Source of the DNA: Azorinus chamasolen
Taxonomy: Eukaryota > Mollusca > Bivalvia > Cardiida > Solecurtidae
NCBI GenBank assembly: GCA_963576725.1
Contig: OY755239.1
Span: 62,290,953 to 62,354,952, forward strand
Length of the DNA stretch: 64,000 nucleotides
Direction: 5' to 3'
A program made the position numbers and the translations under genes. The notes beneath the pieces are model-generated. The model was not told the DNA's origin and did not search any database. It worked only from the letters and a program-made list of their open reading frames with translations. Below, one piece after another: positions 10,433-21,688 of the stretch (positions are counted from its first letter, which is position 1; the number at the start of each line of letters is the position of its first letter).

Positions 10433-11247
10433 CAGTCTAACCTGCTTCAGCGGTCACCTTGTATAAGCGGCCACACTGCTGTAAGTGGCCACTACAGGAC
10501 CCTCCCAATGAAAAACGCTATATATTACACCTGGTATAGACGGTTACCTACCTAATGCGGCCAGTCTATTTCATCCCAAATGGAATATACACACTGGTGT
10601 AAGCGGCCAGGTGTTCTACAAATGCAAAGCGTGTAAACAATTTTCAAGGCTATCGATCGGTAACAGCAGACATTTTGTCACATTTGAATGCATACAACTA
10701 ACGGTCATGACCCATTTGGACCCCTTATCAAAGTTTTTTTTGTTTGTTTACAAAGCGCATCGGTTGTTCATGCCATATTAATTGGGGTTTTACCTTCTAC
10801 TCAGAATTCCCCAGGAATGTAATCACGTGTGAATTCCACCTGACTACCTCCCTATAAGTAAGATGTTCGTGGATGGAATATTTGGGAAACCAGTCATGCC
10901 AAACATGGCTACACCATTTAGAAGTTTCGTCCCGAAGTCAAATTCGAATTACACTGGCACGTGTATTACTCAAATGAGAGCACTGACACTTATGAATAAG
11001 GGACAAAAAGTTGAAGAACAGCAATCAAGGCAATTAATTCAATATGACTTGCGATTATTACGGGCACTTTAGGTCAGAACAGTCTTTATAAATACCGATT
11101 AGTACTGCTGTACATATAATACATGTATGTCTGTCATAATTACTCGAAAGTATGCTTGGTAACATGCACCTGGTTTAGGCAGGTACCTGCTGTAAGTGGC
11201 CAAGGTGGCCACTTCCCTAGACTGACCACTTACAGTAGGTTGGACTG
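10433..11247. mobile_element. Non-autonomous TIR element, TA flanked
   Basis: TA|CAGTCTAACCTGCTTCAGC at left and TACAGTAGGTTGGACTG|TA at right, with extra AAGCGGCCAC/AAGTGGCCAC boxes near both ends. The 69-codon open frame inside matches no transposase I know. The TIR points to the Tc1/mariner-pogo group. Confidence 0.75.
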
Positions 11248-11249
11248 TA

Positions 11250-11420
11250 CTAACATCGTCATTTCCCCACCAAATCCATTATTGTAACCACTCTTTAGAA
11301 TCAAAGAGAGGGTTCTAAAACATGGTCACAATACAGGGTTGGTGGAGAAATAAAGAAGTTATTCTTAAAAGTATCTTAATTTGCGCATCTTATCTGCCAG
11401 TATCTGGACCTCTAACTGGT
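11250..11420. mobile_element. Family H element
   Basis: CATTTCCCCACCAAATCC and complementary arm; the tip is AATCAAAGAGAGGG. Confidence 0.65.
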
Positions 11421-11879
11421 TTCTTTGAAATCTGATTTGGACAACAGTTTCCATCAACAAAAACATGCTCAGTAACCTAAAGAAAAAGTGTTCGCTGGCT
11501 CCATCAGTCTTGGTAAGCCCTGGCCCGAGGCTATAAAACTTCCGAGACTCAAGCTCAAACTATGACCAATGAGATGCTAGAGAATGAACTCATACTCAAG
11601 TAGAATTTCTTTTAAAACCTTGTTGCCATGTGGCTATAATCCTACTAGAATGTTTACTGAGAGGAAATCTTGTAGCAAATAATGCAGGACATAGCCGTCA
11701 GATCACAGTGCTCAAATCTGACCAATCAGATGCTTGAGAATGAACTCACATTCAAGCAGAATATTTTTCTTATATGGAATTCGATAAGATCGTTATTGAA
11801 GCGTACTATAAGCGTACTAGAAATGCCCAAGTCCCAAAATTAGGCACATGACGGCACTTCTGCAGCGATTTGGAAGAAT
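11421..11879. other. Intron with family S fragments
   Basis: TGACCAATGAGATGC (about 11567) and CTGACCAATCAGATGC (about 11717) plus two AGAATATTTTTCTTATATG repeats near 11759 and 11876. Confidence 0.5.
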
Positions 11880-12031
11880 ATTTTTCTTATATGAAATTTG
11901 ATAAAACTGTTTCTTTACATTCTAAAATGGCTACAATTCTCTACCTTTCATATTTCATTATAACTATTTTGTCCATGAATTTTCAGTAGGTATTGAAATT
12001 TAGAATAAATATTCATTAGGTAAAGGGTTAA
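11880..12031 (-). mobile_element. TTAA-3, outer part only
   Basis: From ATGAAATTTGATAAAACTG to GGGTTAA; hairpin part missing. Confidence 0.7.
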
Positions 12032-12199
12032 ATGTCAGGCGTAAGATCCAGTTGCAGGAAGCAATGCTATTTATAGGAACAGACTGGCTCATTCTTAACA
12101 ATAACCTAAACAGACAGTGAACCAGTCATATTCATTTGCTTTTGTCTTTTTATCTTAAATCTTTTTTTGTGTTTTATTATTAACCTATGATCTACTGAC

Positions 12200-12360
12200 C
12201 TTTGACCCTGTAAGGTCAGGGAAACTTTCTTGTACAAGTTTTGACAGGATAATTCCAAGGCCTAGACCATGAAATGTGTGAAGAACCTGTGGACAGTCTT
12301 CGCTCTTTGGTTGCCCTGGTAACCGTTCCGTCAGCATGGTCATCAGAGCGTAAGCTAGTT
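12200..12360 (-). CDS. FOCAD: FOCAD exon w13
   Basis: 161 nt, phase 1 in, phase 0 out. Acceptor TTGTACATTCAAG, donor TCAAAG|GTCAGT. Reads ELAYALMTMLTERLPGQP, then HTFHGLGLGIILSKLVQE and FPDLTGSK. LT.RLPG.P and H.GL.LG..LS.L are well conserved in focadhesins. Confidence 0.92.
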
Positions 12361-12460
12361 CTTGAATGTACAAAGTATTGAACTAACAAACAAAATATCA
12401 AATTACTACAGCCAATAAATAAACTATATTCTTGAATAAAATGTGCTACACATGCTCTCA

Positions 12461-12689
12461 TTAACCCTTTCCCTCATATTGACGACTTTTGACGACTCTG
12501 TAAAAGTCCCTTTGTGAAACCATTGTGATAAATAGAGCATTTGCTCCTATAGGAGCAAATGCTCTATTTATCACAATGGTTTCAAACTACAAAATTCTGA
12601 AATTTTCCTTTTCTTTATTTAATGCTCCTTTTCAGTATATTTATTCAAAGAGGTTGGATCTAAAAATAGCCTATGAGGTAAAGGGTTAA
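12461..12689 (+). mobile_element. TTAA-2 MITE
   Basis: Perfect central palindrome; subfamily with CATATTGACGACTTTTGACG. Confidence 0.88.
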
Positions 12690-12991
12690 CAATGTAGTAA
12701 ACCTTTGCCTCATGAGTTCAGACTAGACTGTCTTATGTAACCTTCAGTGGGGGTCAGCAAAGGTCACATAAGACAGAGATTCACATATTATTAAGACAGT
12801 CTGTGCTATTTTTAAAATATATTTATCAGGCAAGTCAATAAAATAAAGTAGGAGCTCATGTGTTGCAGACATTGCAGACCCTGATCAGATGCCACATTAT
12901 TACCAAGGCAACTGATCTGTGTCTACTCTGTTTTCAAAGTCATGTGGTTGGAATCCTCACAACAGGGCTAATTATGTAACAAATTTAATTA

Positions 12992-13096
12992 CAGTAAAAC
13001 CCGGCTAATGCGACCACCTAAAAGAGGTATAATTCTTGGTGCTAAGATGCAGGTGGTAGCTTAATGCAGGACAAAAGTAATGCAGAACGCTCTCTT
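12992..13096 (+). mobile_element. Family P left arm
   Basis: CAGTAAAACCCGGCTAATGCG to TGCAGAACGCTC; right arm lost. Confidence 0.65.
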
Positions 13097-13660
13097 TGAT
13101 GCTATCATTCCATTTATGCCCTATTTCACTGCAAACCTAAGCTCTTGACTTTGGATCAATGGACTAATGACAAGATTTCTCCTTTGCATCGCGATCTTAA
13201 ACCATTCACATTCTTCGTTACCGGTTGTATATTGTTAGTGATTGCTGCTCGTACTGATATTGTTCTCAAAATCTGCCAAAATGTCAAGTTTATACTTTCG
13301 CAAATTCTGAACGTATGTATGTTTCGGAAATTTTGTATGCTGGTAAATGAATGTTGATAAAGGACTTCACATGCACCTACTAGATGCTGACAACAGTTCC
13401 CTCCCCTAGCAGGAACCCTGTATTTGATTTTGAGCTATGCTCGGTAAGTCAAATTCATGTGCGGGAGTTGTTTTGCAAAAAACTTAATTCATATCAGTGT
13501 AATGACTATTCCAACCTCCCTTGCATTCAAATTAATATAGCCATCACATATTTCTCTATATTACACACATTTAATACATTAAACTGCTACGTCACATAAA
13601 AACATCATGAAGAAATGTACATGCAGGACCTGTCAAAAACAGCATTTTTTGGTCGAAGTA
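13097..13660. other. Intron, nothing recognised
   Basis: Short chance open frames only; no repeat family from this window is seen here. Confidence 0.4.
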
Positions 13661-13671
13661 AGTTATGTGAT

Positions 13672-14335
13672 AACAAGAGCTGTCACAGTCATGTGACAAA
13701 TGCCCCCAAAATTGTACCATGTGACCTTGACCTTTGACCTATTGAACGCGACACATCGTCTTTGTGTGGTGAACATTTCTGCCGGGTTACTTTGAAATCC
13801 ATTCACATATAAACAAGTAATTGTACCCTGTGACCTTGACCTTTGATCCAGGGACCAAGGAGCTAAACGCGACACATCGTCTTTGTCTGGTGAACGTTTG
13901 TGCCAAGTTATATTAAAATCCATTGATAGATAAAGAAGTTACAGACCGGAAACGAAATTTGTGACAAAGTAATTGTACCCTGTGACCTTGACCTTTGACC
14001 CAGGGAGTTGAAAGCGACACATCGTCTTTGTGTGATAAACATTTGTGCCAAATTATATTGAAATCCATTGATAGATAAAGAAGTTAAAGACCGGACATGA
14101 AATTTGTGACAAGTAATTGTACCCTGTGACCTTGACCTTTGACCCATGGACCAGGGAGTTAAATGCGACACATCGTCTTTGTGTGTTGAACATTTGTGCC
14201 AGGTTTTTTTGAAGTCCATTCACAGATTAAGAAATTACAGAAGGGACACGGGACAGACGGACGGACGGACGGATGGAAGGACGGATGGAAGGACGGACAA
14301 TGCAATTACTGTATGCCCGTCGTTGGGGGCATTAC
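13672..14335 (+). mobile_element. HLE with three ~145-bp core repeats
   Basis: AACAAGAG start, hairpin TGTCACA-GTCA-TGTGACA, box AATGCCCCCAA. Core repeats carry TGACCTTGACCTTTGA and GCGACACATCGTCTTTG, then a GGAC/GGAT run near 14257-14297, and the right box TTGGGGGCATT ends near 14334. Confidence 0.8.
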
Positions 14336-14429
14336 AATATGATGCTCCTAGTCATTTTGCATTAATTGATATTAAACTTATCCTGGAAATTCTTATTAAG
14401 CTTCCTTAATAACATTTTCCAAGACCTGT

Positions 14430-14673
14430 TTAACCCTGTTCTTGTTCTGTGTTTATCACAAGTTTAATGTCTACTGGATATTAATGGATGCATTGATGAA
14501 TTTATGGAAGGGGAGACTATTAAAGCCATTTTAGAAAGTAAAGAAATAGATCTTTCAAATTCCATTAGCAAACAGAGCAGACCCTGATCAGACGGCTCCT
14601 ATAGGAGCCATCTGATCTGGGTCTACTCTGTTTGCAAACACGTGAAAACCATTTACATAAGGGAAAGGGTTAA
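14430..14673 (+). mobile_element. TTAA-3 MITE
   Basis: Both TTAA ends and the full hairpin. Confidence 0.83.
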
Positions 14674-14722
14674 TATCAGTTTGTACAAAATGACCACCCG
14701 TAATGTTGGGAATTTACTGTTA

Positions 14723-14954
14723 TTAACCCTTTCCTGCATATAAAGATTATAAATGCCTTTTCACGCAATTGCAAACAGAGTAGACTCAGATCAGATGGCT
14801 CCTATAGCTCTGTTTTCTTATGATATAATATAGATCAGATTGTAAAGTCTTGTCAGAGCAAACCATCCCTTGAAAATTTTACATTTAAGAAAATTCAGCT
14901 AATAAATATTCATGTCATAATTTCTTACATGAATATTGAACAGGTACAGGGTCA
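14723..14954 (-). mobile_element. TTAA-4 MITE, chimeric end
   Basis: Start resembles TTAA-3 (CATATAAAG...TTTTCACGC); interior is TTAA-4. Hairpin deleted after GGCTCCTATAG. Confidence 0.75.
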
Positions 14955-15019
14955 ATTAGCTGATTTGTTTAAATTATGAACAAAGGCAAAAACTGTAAAA
15001 CCTCTCTAAATTAGCTCTT

Positions 15020-15556
15020 AACAAGAGCTGTCCGCAGACAGAGCGCTCCACTTTCTTAAGTGCTGGATAGTGTATTGGAAGTCCAAGTCAGAAAGGGGAG
15101 ATAACTATAGCAAAATTAATTTTAGGGTTATCTGCCCTTGTGAAATGGGTTCCCCTTGTAATAGTTAACATGTATACCAAAGTTGAACCAAATATCTTGG
15201 ACAGTTTCTGAGACATGGACCTGAACATAAAACTTAACAAACAATGAAAATTCTACTAAAGTTGAACCAAATATCTTGGACAGTTTCTGAGACATGGACC
15301 TGAACATAAAACGTAACCAACAATGAAAATTCTGAGTCGAAAAAGGGGCATAACTATGGCAAAATTAATTTTAGGGTTACCTACCCTTTTGAAATGGGTT
15401 CCCCTTATGATAGTAAACATACATACCAAATATGATCCAAATATCTTTGATGGTTTCTGAGAAAAGGACCTTAACAAAAAGGTTAACCAACGTCGATGCC
15501 GACGCCGATGAGAGGGTCATGACAATAGCTCCACTTTTTTTGAAAAAGTAGAGCTA
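15020..15556 (+). mobile_element. HLE, class with GCTCCACT ends
   Basis: AACAAGAG, hairpin CTGTC-CGCA-GACAG, box GCGCTCCACTTT. Two core repeats with TTGAACCAAATATCTTGG. Right terminal hairpin AGCTCCACTTT...AAGTAGAGCT ends near 15555. Confidence 0.75.
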
Positions 15557-15722
15557 AAAAAGAAGCCTTATTCTGTTCTTTAACACATTCCTCTATAAGT
15601 ACGCTTTTCTACGCCTTTGCAAACAGAGAAGACCCAGATCAGATGGCTCCTAGATATTTCCTATGATTCATGATTCTACAGAGTCTGCGACGACCCAAAC
15701 TCTCTGTATTCATATGCAATTT

Positions 15723-15955
15723 ACCGACCGCATGGCTCAGTGGTAGAGCGTCCGCCTGCGGTACGGAAGGTGTAGTTCTAGGACTGGTCGGCCCGGTGTC
15801 AGGATAATGTGACTGGGTGGGATGCCCTTGCCATGTGCCCGCGGCAGGGGTATTTCAGTGAGGCAGCACTATAACTTGTCTCATGCGGGTGCCGTCTGCA
15901 AATAACTGAAATACTGTTGGTCGGACGTTAAACCCAACTCACACTCACACACACT
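15723..15955 (+). mobile_element. tRNA-derived SINE with target-site duplication
   Basis: Head resembles a tRNA with A box TGGCTCAGTGGTAGAGCG and a weak B box AGTTCTAGGACT; tail has GTCGGACGTTAAACCCAAC followed by (CACA/ACTC)n. Flanked by CATATGCAATT on both sides (15711-15721, 15956-15966). The ending is like SINEs common in molluscs. It is unlikely to be a working tRNA because the acceptor stem is absent. Confidence 0.8.
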
Positions 15956-15978
15956 CATATGCAATTAGAAGAATGCAT

Positions 15979-16207
15979 TTAACCTTTTCCCTCATAGGCT
16001 ATTTTTAGACCTAACCTCTTAGAATAAATCTACCGAAAAGGAGCATTAACTTGAGAAAAGGAAAATGTTAGAATTGTTTACTATTGAAACCATTGTGACA
16101 AATAGAGCATTTGCTCCTTAGGAGCAAATGCTCTATCTATAACAATGGTTTGAAAAAGTGACTATTTCAGAGGCGTAGAAAGGCATATTTATGGAGGAAA
16201 GGGTTAA
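15979..16207 (-). mobile_element. TTAA-2 MITE nested in TTAA-4
   Basis: Lies inside the split TTAA-4 copy 15581-16263. Confidence 0.82.
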
Positions 16208-16285
16208 TTAGTATTGACGGTGTCATTATTTGTTACATAAATATTCATGGGGGAAAGGGTTAAATGTTTTGCATAGACAGCTTAC

Positions 16286-16385
16286 CTGTGTAATTACTTA
16301 TGATAACTGGCACCATTTGGCACAGTGCCAGCAAGGCTGAGGCTTGCGCTAAAACACTGGCTGGAAGTCTGTCATCCACAGCTCG
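16286..16385 (-). CDS. FOCAD: FOCAD exon w12
   Basis: 100 nt, phase 0 in, phase 1 out. Acceptor CATCTATTTCAG, donor ACACAG|GTAAGC. Reads RAVDDRLPASVLAQASALLA, then LCQMVPVIISNYT, corresponding to the A.S.A.AL..LVPV.I.S segment of the family. A composite TTAA-4 element ends 22 bp after the donor border. Confidence 0.87.
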
Positions 16386-17160
16386 CTGAAATAGATGAGC
16401 ATGTACCTTAATCAAAACCATTTCACACTAAACTGAACATTTTCAAGCTAAATGAATACAGTCAAATCAAAAGTGAAATCAATATAGTTTCTGTCTTAGC
16501 CAGCCATTCTGGACTGATCATGCAACTATGAAGAACAAATTGAGAATGTCAGAATAAATTGGTGAAGCTGTAAAACTCATTACTGAGAGCCATTTCGAGA
16601 GTAGTTAGATCTTGAAGGATTTAAATTCAGTAACCATTCCAATTTTGCAAATGTATGTACACAGAAAAAATTATTTAAAGCACGCAATGCAGTTTTCTGT
16701 ATTACTTTCGGCCTGAATCGAGCTACCATCAGTCTGACTGGATTACAATTGCGTATCTCTTCAATGGTTGCTTTAGGAGGGTCTTTGTGTATGGAGATGG
16801 TTTAGGAGGGGATGCCATGTAAAGAAATTGTTCCTTAAAATCATTTTTAGCTCCCATGACGTCATTTATATGAAATTTACAGGAATGATTTACATAAATC
16901 TGATAGAGGGTCAGCTGCAGATCATTCCTGTGAATTTTCATGGAAAACCATTCAGTTTAACGTAGACGTTGTTTATAGGTATTTTAAGTTAAAACTTATT
17001 TTTAACTCACATGGCCTGATTCAGCAGAACTGAAAGACTTCATTGCCAGTTACCTACAGGTCATGAAATTTGCTCATACTCCACTGAATGTTTTAGAAGG
17101 CAATGTCATTTAAAGAAATTGTTCATTACACTTTGTATTTAGCTCTTTATGTAACAAACC
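16386..17160. other. Intron with a decayed direct duplication
   Basis: The text ATGCCATGTAAAGAAATTGTTC (about 16812) is echoed at about 17103 (ATGTCATTTAAAGAAATTG). No MITE found. Confidence 0.45.
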
Positions 17161-18018
17161 TACTGTATTTCCTCTAATAAAAGCACCAGGGCTCCATGCA
17201 AAACGCCCACAGAGCTCTTTTATTTCATACCCAAAAATTGGAGCTTTTACCAGTTAGAAACTGATAGGCTAAAGCATGATCCATCGATATATTTGGAAAT
17301 TTAATTATATTTGCGTTGATATAAGACTCGACATAAACTGTAGACATCCTACTTGATTCATTTGTTTACTGAAATCGTAAAACCATTCATTTCCGCTCAA
17401 CTTCCTCTAGGCTGCTCTACAGTAAAATTATAAAAATAAAGTTATAGGTGCGTACGGTAAAACAGTAAATGTTCGAAGGTCCTTCCACTTTATCGTAATG
17501 CTTGTAAAAATACTACTGTAGTATGCACTACACAGAAATACGGAAAAAATTGAGAGCAAACAAACATTGGTTAACTCTGTTAGGCATGTGCAACACAGTC
17601 ACCTTTCAATATTAGGTTTTGGAAATAGTTGCAGTTTTTAAAATTACAATTAGAATTAAAGAGCGATACATAGGTGTGTTGGTGTTAAATGAAAACCGAA
17701 TTGCTTGCAGAAGTGACATGTACAGCCCCGAATAATCAGATACCTGTGCTTTTCGCCATCATAGCAAGTTGAAGAGAAACAAAATATTTTACCTATGCCA
17801 CGACTGTATAAAATCTTTTCAGCATAATTTACTTTCCCTATTAAAATTATAACAGGTGATGATGCATTGAGATTTGTTTTTCTTCACCAACTTTTGGACT
17901 TGAGGTAAGGTGAGGTAGGTGGGGTAAGTTTACCCCCTCGATGGCCTTCCCAAGAATATATGATCATAGCGGGGGAGCTACTATTAGGGAAGGCGCTATA
18001 GATAGAGGAAATACGGTC
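17161..18018. mobile_element. TIR element, about 858 bp
   Basis: Left TACTGTATTTCCTCTAATAA with AAGCACC, right GGCGCTATAGATAGAGG and AAATACGGTCA. No coding capacity recognised. A related CCCCGGGGAGCG fragment may be at about 61003-61040. Confidence 0.6.
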
Positions 18019-18196
18019 AATTTGGTCAAAACAAATTCCATTCAGTACTTAAGGAGATGTAAACGACTTTCTTGATGCTGTACAAGGGGTAACAGACACA
18101 GGGTGATCCCAATAGCTCACATGGGCACTTTGTGCCCGGTCAGCTAAGAAGTATAATCTGAGACATATTCAAAACGTCAATAAATGTTTAGCTAAC

Positions 18197-18422
18197 CTGC
18201 TGGCACAGTCCAAGCAATGAAGATTTAATCTGGAACTCGTTATCCACTAGGGACATACAGCTGTCAATCACCATCATGACCCAGTGGGTGTGGCTTGTGT
18301 GCTCAGTGATATCATCAGCCCTTTTACGCTCCGCCTTCTCCAGGCTGGTAACCAATCGCTGCACAGCCATGGTCAGCCCTGCTAGGGCTAGTATAGCGTT
18401 ACCCTGTATTGAAGGATTCCCT
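18197..18422 (-). CDS. FOCAD: FOCAD exon w11
   Basis: 226 nt, phase 2 in, phase 0 out. Acceptor TCCCGTTTCAG, donor CAGCAG|GTTAGC. Reads GNPSIQGNAILALAGLT, a charged loop KAERKRADDITEHT, then HWVMMVIDSCMSLVDNEFQI and LLGLCQQ. QGNA.LAL..L and W..MV.D....VD..FQ are family features. The charged loop is probably a variable insertion between helices. Confidence 0.9.
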
Positions 18423-18448
18423 CTGAAACGGGACAAAACATAATGCAT

Positions 18449-18592
18449 TTAACCTTGACCTTATCCCTTTACTTCATAAGGATGCCTTTTTTGTCCCTGT
18501 AAACAGAGTAGACTTGTTGGAACTGTCTATCAGGGTTTGCTCTGTTTACATATGCTCTACTATTTGCCATGACTATCTTATATTTTTATTAA
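18449..18592 (-). mobile_element. TTAA-4 part
   Basis: CTTTACTTCATAAGGATGCC to CTGTTTACATATG; starts 26 bp from the exon w11 acceptor side. Confidence 0.65.
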
Positions 18593-20267
18593 CTCACTTC
18601 CTGTTGCATATATTCATGTAAGAAATAATGACATCATGAATATGAATTAAATTATTTTTTACAATGGCATATGAGCACAGGACATTTTAACTCAGATAGA
18701 AACTGTACAGTCATTATCTATATTATATCATGAAACTGTACAGTCATATCTATAGTATACCATGAAACTGTACAGTCATTATCTATATTACAGCATGAAA
18801 CTGTACAGTCATATCTATATTATACCATGAAACTGTACAGTCATTATCTATATTATATCATGAAACTGTACAGTCATTATCTATATTATATCATGAAACT
18901 GTACAGTCATTATCTATGTTATACCATGAAACTGTACAGTCATTATCTATATTATACCATGAAACTGTACAGTCATTATCTATATTATATCATGAAACTG
19001 TACAGTCATTATCTATATTATATCATGAAACTGTACAGTCATATCTATATTATATCATGAAACTGTACAGTCATATCTATATTATACCATGAAACTGTAC
19101 AGTCATTATCTATATTACAGCATGAAACTGTACAGTCATTATCTATGTTATACCACGAAGCTGTACAGTCATTATCTATATTATATCATGAAACTGTACA
19201 GTCATTATCTATATTATACCATCCATGAAACTGTAGTCATTATCTATATTATAGCATGAAACTGTACAGTCATATCTATATTATACCATGAAACTGTACA
19301 GTCATTATCTATATTATATCATGAAACTGTACAGTCATTATCTATATTATACCATCCATGAAACTGTAGTCATTATCTATATTATAGCATGAAACTGTAC
19401 AGTCATATCTATATTATACCATGAAACTGTACAGTCATATCTATAGTATACCATGCCCTGTGCAGTCATATCAATATTATACCATGAAACTGTACAGTCA
19501 TATCTATATTATACCATGAAACTGTACAGTCATATCTATGTTATACCATGAAACTGTACAGTCATTATCTATATTATACCATGAAACTGTACAGTCATAT
19601 CTATAGGATACCATGCCCTGTGCAGTCATATCAATATTATACCATGAAACTGTACAGTCATATCTATATTATACCATGAAACTGTACAGTCATATCTATG
19701 TTATACCATGAAACTGTACAGTCATTATCTATATTATACCATGAAACTGTACAGTCATTATCTATATTACAGCATGAAACTGTACAGTCATATCTATATT
19801 ATATCATGAAACTGTACAGTCATTATCTATATTATACCATGAAACTGTACAGTCATATCTATAGTATACCATGAAACTGTACAGTCATTATCTATGTTAT
19901 ACCACGAAGCTGTACAGTCATATCTATATTATACCATGAAGCTGTACAGTCATATCTATATTATACCATGAAACTGTACAGTCATATCTATAGTATACCA
20001 TGAAACTGTACAGTCATATCTATAGTATACCATGAAACTGTACAGTCATATCTATAGTATACCATGAAACTGTACAGTCATTATCTATATTATACCATGA
20101 AACTGTACAGTCATATCTATAGTATACCATGCCCTGTGCAGTCATATCAATATTATACCATAAGCAAACAGTGCAGATTCTGATCAGAAGGTTCCTATAG
20201 CAGCCATCTGATCTGGGTCTACTCTGTTTGCAAAGACGTGAAAAGGCATTTATATGAAGAAAATTAA
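18589..20267 (+). mobile_element. TTAA-4 copy expanded by the minisatellite
   Basis: Left half from TTAA at 18589 (CATGTAAGAAATAATGACATC), right half from TAAGCAAACAGTGCAG at about 20161 to TTAA at 20264. Confidence 0.85.
18699..20160 (+). repeat. Minisatellite of about 45 units, 32-33 bp
   Basis: Unit GAAACTGTACAGTCAT followed by (T)ATCTATATTATACCAT. Lengths alternate between 32 and 33 bp depending on CATATC or CATTATC. The unit is the GCAGAAACTGTAGAATC...TATATTATATCATAAGC interior of TTAA-4, and the array is flanked by the two halves of one TTAA-4 copy. Variant units recur in blocks (CCCTGTGCAG at about 19455, 19615 and 20130; ATCCATGAAACTGTAGTC at 19221 and 19354), indicating segmental duplications of 4 and 5 units. 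The repeated-peptide open frame is not a gene. Confidence 0.92.
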
Positions 20268-20296
20268 TAAAATGAATATTCATATTTGGCATTTGC

Positions 20297-20422
20297 TCCA
20301 AGCAAATGCTCTATATATCACGTTGGTTTTTAAACTTTTCTATTTCTCTAGTAAATACTCTTTTTCTGTAGATTTATTCGAAGAGGTTGGGTCTAAAAAT
20401 AGCCTATGAGTGGATGGATTAA
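20297..20422 (+). mobile_element. TTAA-2 right half
   Basis: Begins at the palindrome centre (GGCATTTGCTCCAAGC) and runs to GGATTAA. Confidence 0.7.
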
Positions 20423-20534
20423 CATGATTATGAATGGTGAAGTAATGGACACTGGAGTGAAACTCTTAATCAACAACTTTGACATTGACATGAATCATTA
20501 CAAAGTCTGTCCCTAATTCCCCACTAATACGTCA

Positions 20535-20774
20535 TTAACCCTTTCCTCCATAAATATGCCTTTCTACGGCCTCTGTAAAAATCACCTGTTGAGACTATTG
20601 TGATAAATACAGCATTAAATTTTGCTCCTATAGGAGCAAATGCTCTATTTATCACAATGGTTTCAAACTATAAAATTCTAAAATTTTCCTTTTCTCTAGT
20701 TAATGTTCCTTTTTGGTAGATTTATTCAAAGTGGTTGGATCTAAAAACAGCATATGAGTGAATGGGTGAGTTAC
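20535..20774 (+). mobile_element. TTAA-2 MITE
   Basis: Enlarged hairpin tip (AGCATTAAATTTTGCTCC); right end decayed to GTGAGTTAC. Confidence 0.8.
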
Positions 20775-20976
20775 CCTCAATTCTGATGAATATTTTAAAC
20801 GGACTCCTCCCTTTCTGAATATTAATTAAGCAAAATATTGTGTCAAACATTATCAAAAAAGAAAATTACAAACAGTGCAGATCCTGAAAAAAGGGCTCAT
20901 GGGGGGAACCCTTTGATCTGAGTCTACAAGGTTTTCTAAGATCTTATGTACACGATTCCGGCACATTCAGGGTTAA
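20775..20976 (+). mobile_element. TTAA-5 MITE
   Basis: AATTACAAACAGTGCAGATCC and CCTTTGATCTGAGTCTAC; ends CATTCAGGGTTAA. Confidence 0.6.
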
Positions 20977-21107
20977 GTCTAAGATTAAGGAAGCCCCATA
21001 AGGTAGTTACATTTGTTTTTCTAGCTCGTGGTCAGTACATGTGCACTATAACGCTCTTAGAATACTCAATTACCCTACATATTTGGACAGACAAGCATTA
21101 TAAGGTA

Positions 21108-21233
21108 CAGTAAAATGCCGCTAATGCGACCACTTAAAAGAGGTATAATTATGGGTGTTAGACGCAGGTGGTAGCTTCTTATAAAGACACCCATGTTTAT
21201 TCATTAAGTGGTCGCATTAGAGGGGTTCTACTG
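21108..21233. mobile_element. Family P MITE, core deleted
   Basis: TA|CAGTAAAATGCCGCTAATGCG and TAGAGGGGTTCTACTG|TA. Confidence 0.8.
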
Positions 21234-21240
21234 TATATAG

Positions 21241-21300
21241 TGAATGCCCAGATCAAACAGCTCATGAAGGAGCTGTTTGATCAGGGTATTTACTATTTAC
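21241..21300. repeat. Hairpin CAGATCAAACAGCTC
   Basis: GCCCAGATCAAACAGCTCATG and GAGCTGTTTGATCAGGG; related to the TTAA-1 core. Confidence 0.6.
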
Positions 21301-21388
21301 TACTATGTCTTGACTGCATGAATATTTATGAAAGTATTAATGATGTCATGGATATTTGATTAGATTTATTTTTTAAAATGTCTAATTA

Positions 21389-21623
21389 TTAACCCTATCC
21401 TCCATAAATACATGTACACCTTTCTTCACCTCTGTAATAGTCACTTTTGAAACTATTGTGATAAATAGAGCATTTGCTCCATAGGATCAAATGCTATATT
21501 TATCACAATGGTTTCAAAGCTACTCAATTCTAAAAAGTTTCCTTTTCTCTAGTAAATGCTCCTTTTCAGTAGATTCATTCAAAGAGGTTGGGTCTAAATA
21601 TAGCCTATGGAGGAATGGGTTAA
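21389..21623 (+). mobile_element. TTAA-2 MITE nested in TTAA-4
   Basis: Both TTAA ends kept; the host TTAA-4 reads on both sides. Confidence 0.85.
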
Positions 21624-21688
21624 CACATGAACGTTTTGCTAAGACAGTAACTGTAGAATATCAAGATTTATTTCAAAAGCAAAGACCA

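Larger units (their letters stand above)
15581..16263 (-). mobile_element. TTAA-4 split by SINE and TTAA-2
   Basis: Outer parts at 15581-15722, 15956-15978 and 16208-16263 (TGTCATTATTTGTTACATAA to GGGAAAGGGTTAA). Confidence 0.75.

Noticed and set aside
10863..11072. Transposase gene in the 10433-11247 element
   Set aside because: No HTH or DDE motif in the 69-codon frame.
13663..14219. Minus-strand frames of repeated peptides
   Set aside because: Translation of 145-bp HLE core repeats.
15724..15795. Functional tRNA gene
   Set aside because: A box is good but the B box and acceptor stem are degenerate and the sequence continues into a SINE body and tail.
18827..19060. Protein of repeated MKLYSHYLYYI units
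   Set aside because: Translation of the minisatellite; repeat period is not maintained in frame elsewhere in the array.
18699..20160. CRISPR array
   Set aside because: Units are directly adjacent without unique spacers and the genome is eukaryotic.
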